A stretch of 64,000 nt of DNA from Stenotrophomonas sp. 610A2 (lineage in GTDB: Bacteria; Pseudomonadota; Gammaproteobacteria; Xanthomonadales; Xanthomonadaceae): contig NZ_CP130832.1 of the NCBI RefSeq assembly GCF_030549615.1, forward strand, positions 1,178,001-1,242,000, written 5' to 3'. The position numbers and the translations under genes were made by a program. Position 1 is the stretch's first letter. Every line of letters starts with the position of its first letter. The notes below the pieces were generated by a model that did no database searches, had not been told where the DNA came from, and saw nothing but the letters and a program-made list of their open reading frames with translations. Shown here in pieces: positions 62,775 to 64,000 of this stretch.

Positions 62775-63797
62775 TCAATTCCAGCTCAGCACAACCTTGC
62801 CGGCCTTGCCCTGTTCCATCAGGTCAAAACCTTCCTGGAAGCGATCCACCGGCAGCTGGTGGGTCATCACCTTGCCCAGCGGGAAGCCGCCCAGTACCAG
62901 CTGGGTCATCTTGTACCAGGTCTCGTACATCTTGCGGCCGTAGATGCCCTGCACGGTAAGGCCCTTGAAAATGATCTTGTCCCAATCGCAACCAGCGCCC
63001 TTGGGCATGATGCCGAGCATGGCGATCTTGCCGCCGTGGTACATGCAGTCGAGCATGTCGTTGAAGGCGCGCGGGTTGCCGCTCATTTCCAGGCCCACGT
63101 CGAAGCCCTCCATGTGCAGCTCGGCCATCACGTCCTTCAGCGACTGGTTGGCGACGTTGACCACGCGGGTGGCGCCCATGTCAGCTGCCAGCTTCAGGCG
63201 GAAATCATTGACGTCGGTGACCACCACGTTGCGTGCACCGATGTGCTTGCAGATGCCGGCGGCGATGATGCCGATCGGGCCGGCACCGGTGATCAGCACG
63301 TCTTCGCCGATCACGTCGAACTCCAGCGCGCAATGCGCGGCATTGCCGTAGGGATCGAAGAACGCGGCCAGCTCGGACGGGATCTGGTCCGGGATCGGCC
63401 ACAGGTTGGTGGCCGGCATCACCATGTACTCGGCGAAGGCGCCGTTGACGTTGACGCCGATACCGACGGTGTTCGGGCACAGGTGCTGGCGGCCGCCACG
63501 GCAGTTGCGGCAATGGCCGCAGACGATGTGGCCTTCGGCCGAGACGCGCTGGCCGATTTCATAGCCGGTCACGCCCGGGCCGATCTCGGCGATGCGGCCG
63601 ACAAACTCGTGGCCGATGGTCAGGCCCGGCTTGATGGTGCGCTGGCTCCACTCGTCCCACAGGTAGATGTGCAGGTCGGTGCCACAGATGGCGGTCTTCT
63701 CAAGCTTGATCAGCACCTGGTTCGGGCCCGGCGTAGGCACCGGCACCTCTTCCATCCAGATGCCCTTGGTCGCTTCGCGCTTCACCAGCGCCTTCAT
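62775..63797 (-). CDS. tdh: L-threonine 3-dehydrogenase
   Basis: Zinc- and NAD-dependent oxidation of threonine to 2-amino-3-ketobutyrate, which Kbl then splits. The 340-residue form beginning [14 protein letters not shown] is chosen to match the family; an upstream ATG at 63809 would add four residues. The catalytic zinc ligand is C38 in KTAICGTD, with GHEFVG following. The structural zinc site is [15 protein letters not shown]. The NAD fold has [18 protein letters not shown] at 63847-63842 on this strand may be the -10. No Shine-Dalgarno is evident for either start. Confidence 0.95.
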   Translation of the reverse strand: MKALVKREATKGIWMEEVPVPTPGPNQVLIKLEKTAICGTDLHIYLWDEWSQRTIKPGLTIGHEFVGRIAEIGPGVTGYEIGQRVSAEGHIVCGHCRNCRGGRQHLCPNTVGIGVNVNGAFAEYMVMPATNLWPIPDQIPSELAAFFDPYGNAAHCALEFDVIGEDVLITGAGPIGIIAAGICKHIGARNVVVTDVNDFRLKLAADMGATRVVNVANQSLKDVMAELHMEGFDVGLEMSGNPRAFNDMLDCMYHGGKIAMLGIMPKGAGCDWDKIIFKGLTVQGIYGRKMYETWYKMTQLVLGGFPLGKVMTHQLPVDRFQEGFDLMEQGKAGKVVLSWN

Positions 63798-63944
63798 CGT
63801 CTGTGCCATTGCAGGAGACCGCAGTGTGAGGAAAGAAGGCGATTATAAGCTTTCAGGCGTAACCGCCCTGTACTGACCGATGGCAGGGGAGGATGACAGT
63901 TGCAACGGCTACAATCGGCCCTTCCAAACTTTCGGAATAGCGTA

Positions 63945-64000
63945 ATGCGCGTGAATTTTCTTGCGTTTTCCATCCTTGCTGGCCTGGGCCTGGCGCAGAC
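63945..64000 (+). CDS. start of an exported protein (3' end outside window)
   Basis: The first 18-19 codons read MRVNFLAFSILAGLGLAQ, which looks like a signal peptide. GGAA lies about 10 bases before the ATG, and a TACAAT box at 63910-63915 may be the -10 of its promoter. The gene is divergent from tdh. The product cannot be identified from this fragment. Confidence 0.55.
   Translation, partial: MRVNFLAFSILAGLGLAQ

Overview
The window is about 64 kb of a GC-rich gammaproteobacterial chromosome of the Xanthomonadaceae, most likely a Stenotrophomonas. The main reasons are: (i) an unbroken rpoB-rpoC-rpsL-rpsG-fusA-tuf-S10-spc-alpha supercluster with Xanthomonad-like proteins; (ii) a class II (plant-like) DAHP synthase, a 327-residue malate dehydrogenase and a TorF-type porin; and (iii) several palindromic repeats headed by GTAG, the SMAG class of REP known from Stenotrophomonas maltophilia, together with a matching REP-associated tyrosine transposase (RAYT). 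The species cannot be fixed from the sequence alone. I see no prophage, CRISPR array, tRNA, rRNA or conjugative element.

Bases 1-26620 hold the transcription/translation block, all on the + strand: the 3' part of rpoB, rpoC, the str genes (rpsL, rpsG, fusA, tuf), the S10 genes (rpsJ to rpsQ), the spc genes (rplN to secY, with no rpmJ) and the alpha genes (rpsM, rpsK, rpsD, rpoA, rplQ). Spacing is mostly 5-20 bases, but the block is divided by perfect hairpins, several with GNRA or UUCG-type loops. One U-tailed terminator-like hairpin lies inside the spc group between rpsN and rpsH. A 1.1 kb non-coding gap between tuf and rpsJ carries a MITE-like double hairpin and short heptamer repeats.

Bases 26700-38350 are mixed housekeeping genes: dsbB, class II DAHP synthase, a SMAG/RAYT locus, typA with a DUF2127 membrane protein, ppiB, mdh, rluA, a second MITE-like element with a heptamer array, prpE, an unknown 159-residue protein and an orphan SUFU-domain protein.

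Bases 38336-43713 look like one functional unit: an OmpR-type two-component system divergent from msrB-dipZ-msrA. MsrB has a Tat-plus-lipobox leader, MsrA a membrane anchor, and DipZ is a CcdA/thioredoxin-like fusion that could carry cytosolic electrons outward. Together they suggest a regulated extracytoplasmic methionine-sulfoxide repair system. This is the most system-like locus in the window.

Bases 43793-64000: beta-class GST, a SleB-like hydrolase, fadH, an LTA-synthase-family membrane enzyme, a YczE/YitT-type membrane protein, a zinc-less MDR reductase, an OmpA-type porin, and two small envelope proteins that share a DAWMK module around a pseudouridine synthase. Then come kbl and tdh, the two threonine-degradation genes. 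They are separated by a five-gene sulfate uptake operon (OprO/P-type porin, sbp, cysT, cysW, cysA) and a TorF-family porin. The window ends 19 codons into an exported protein.
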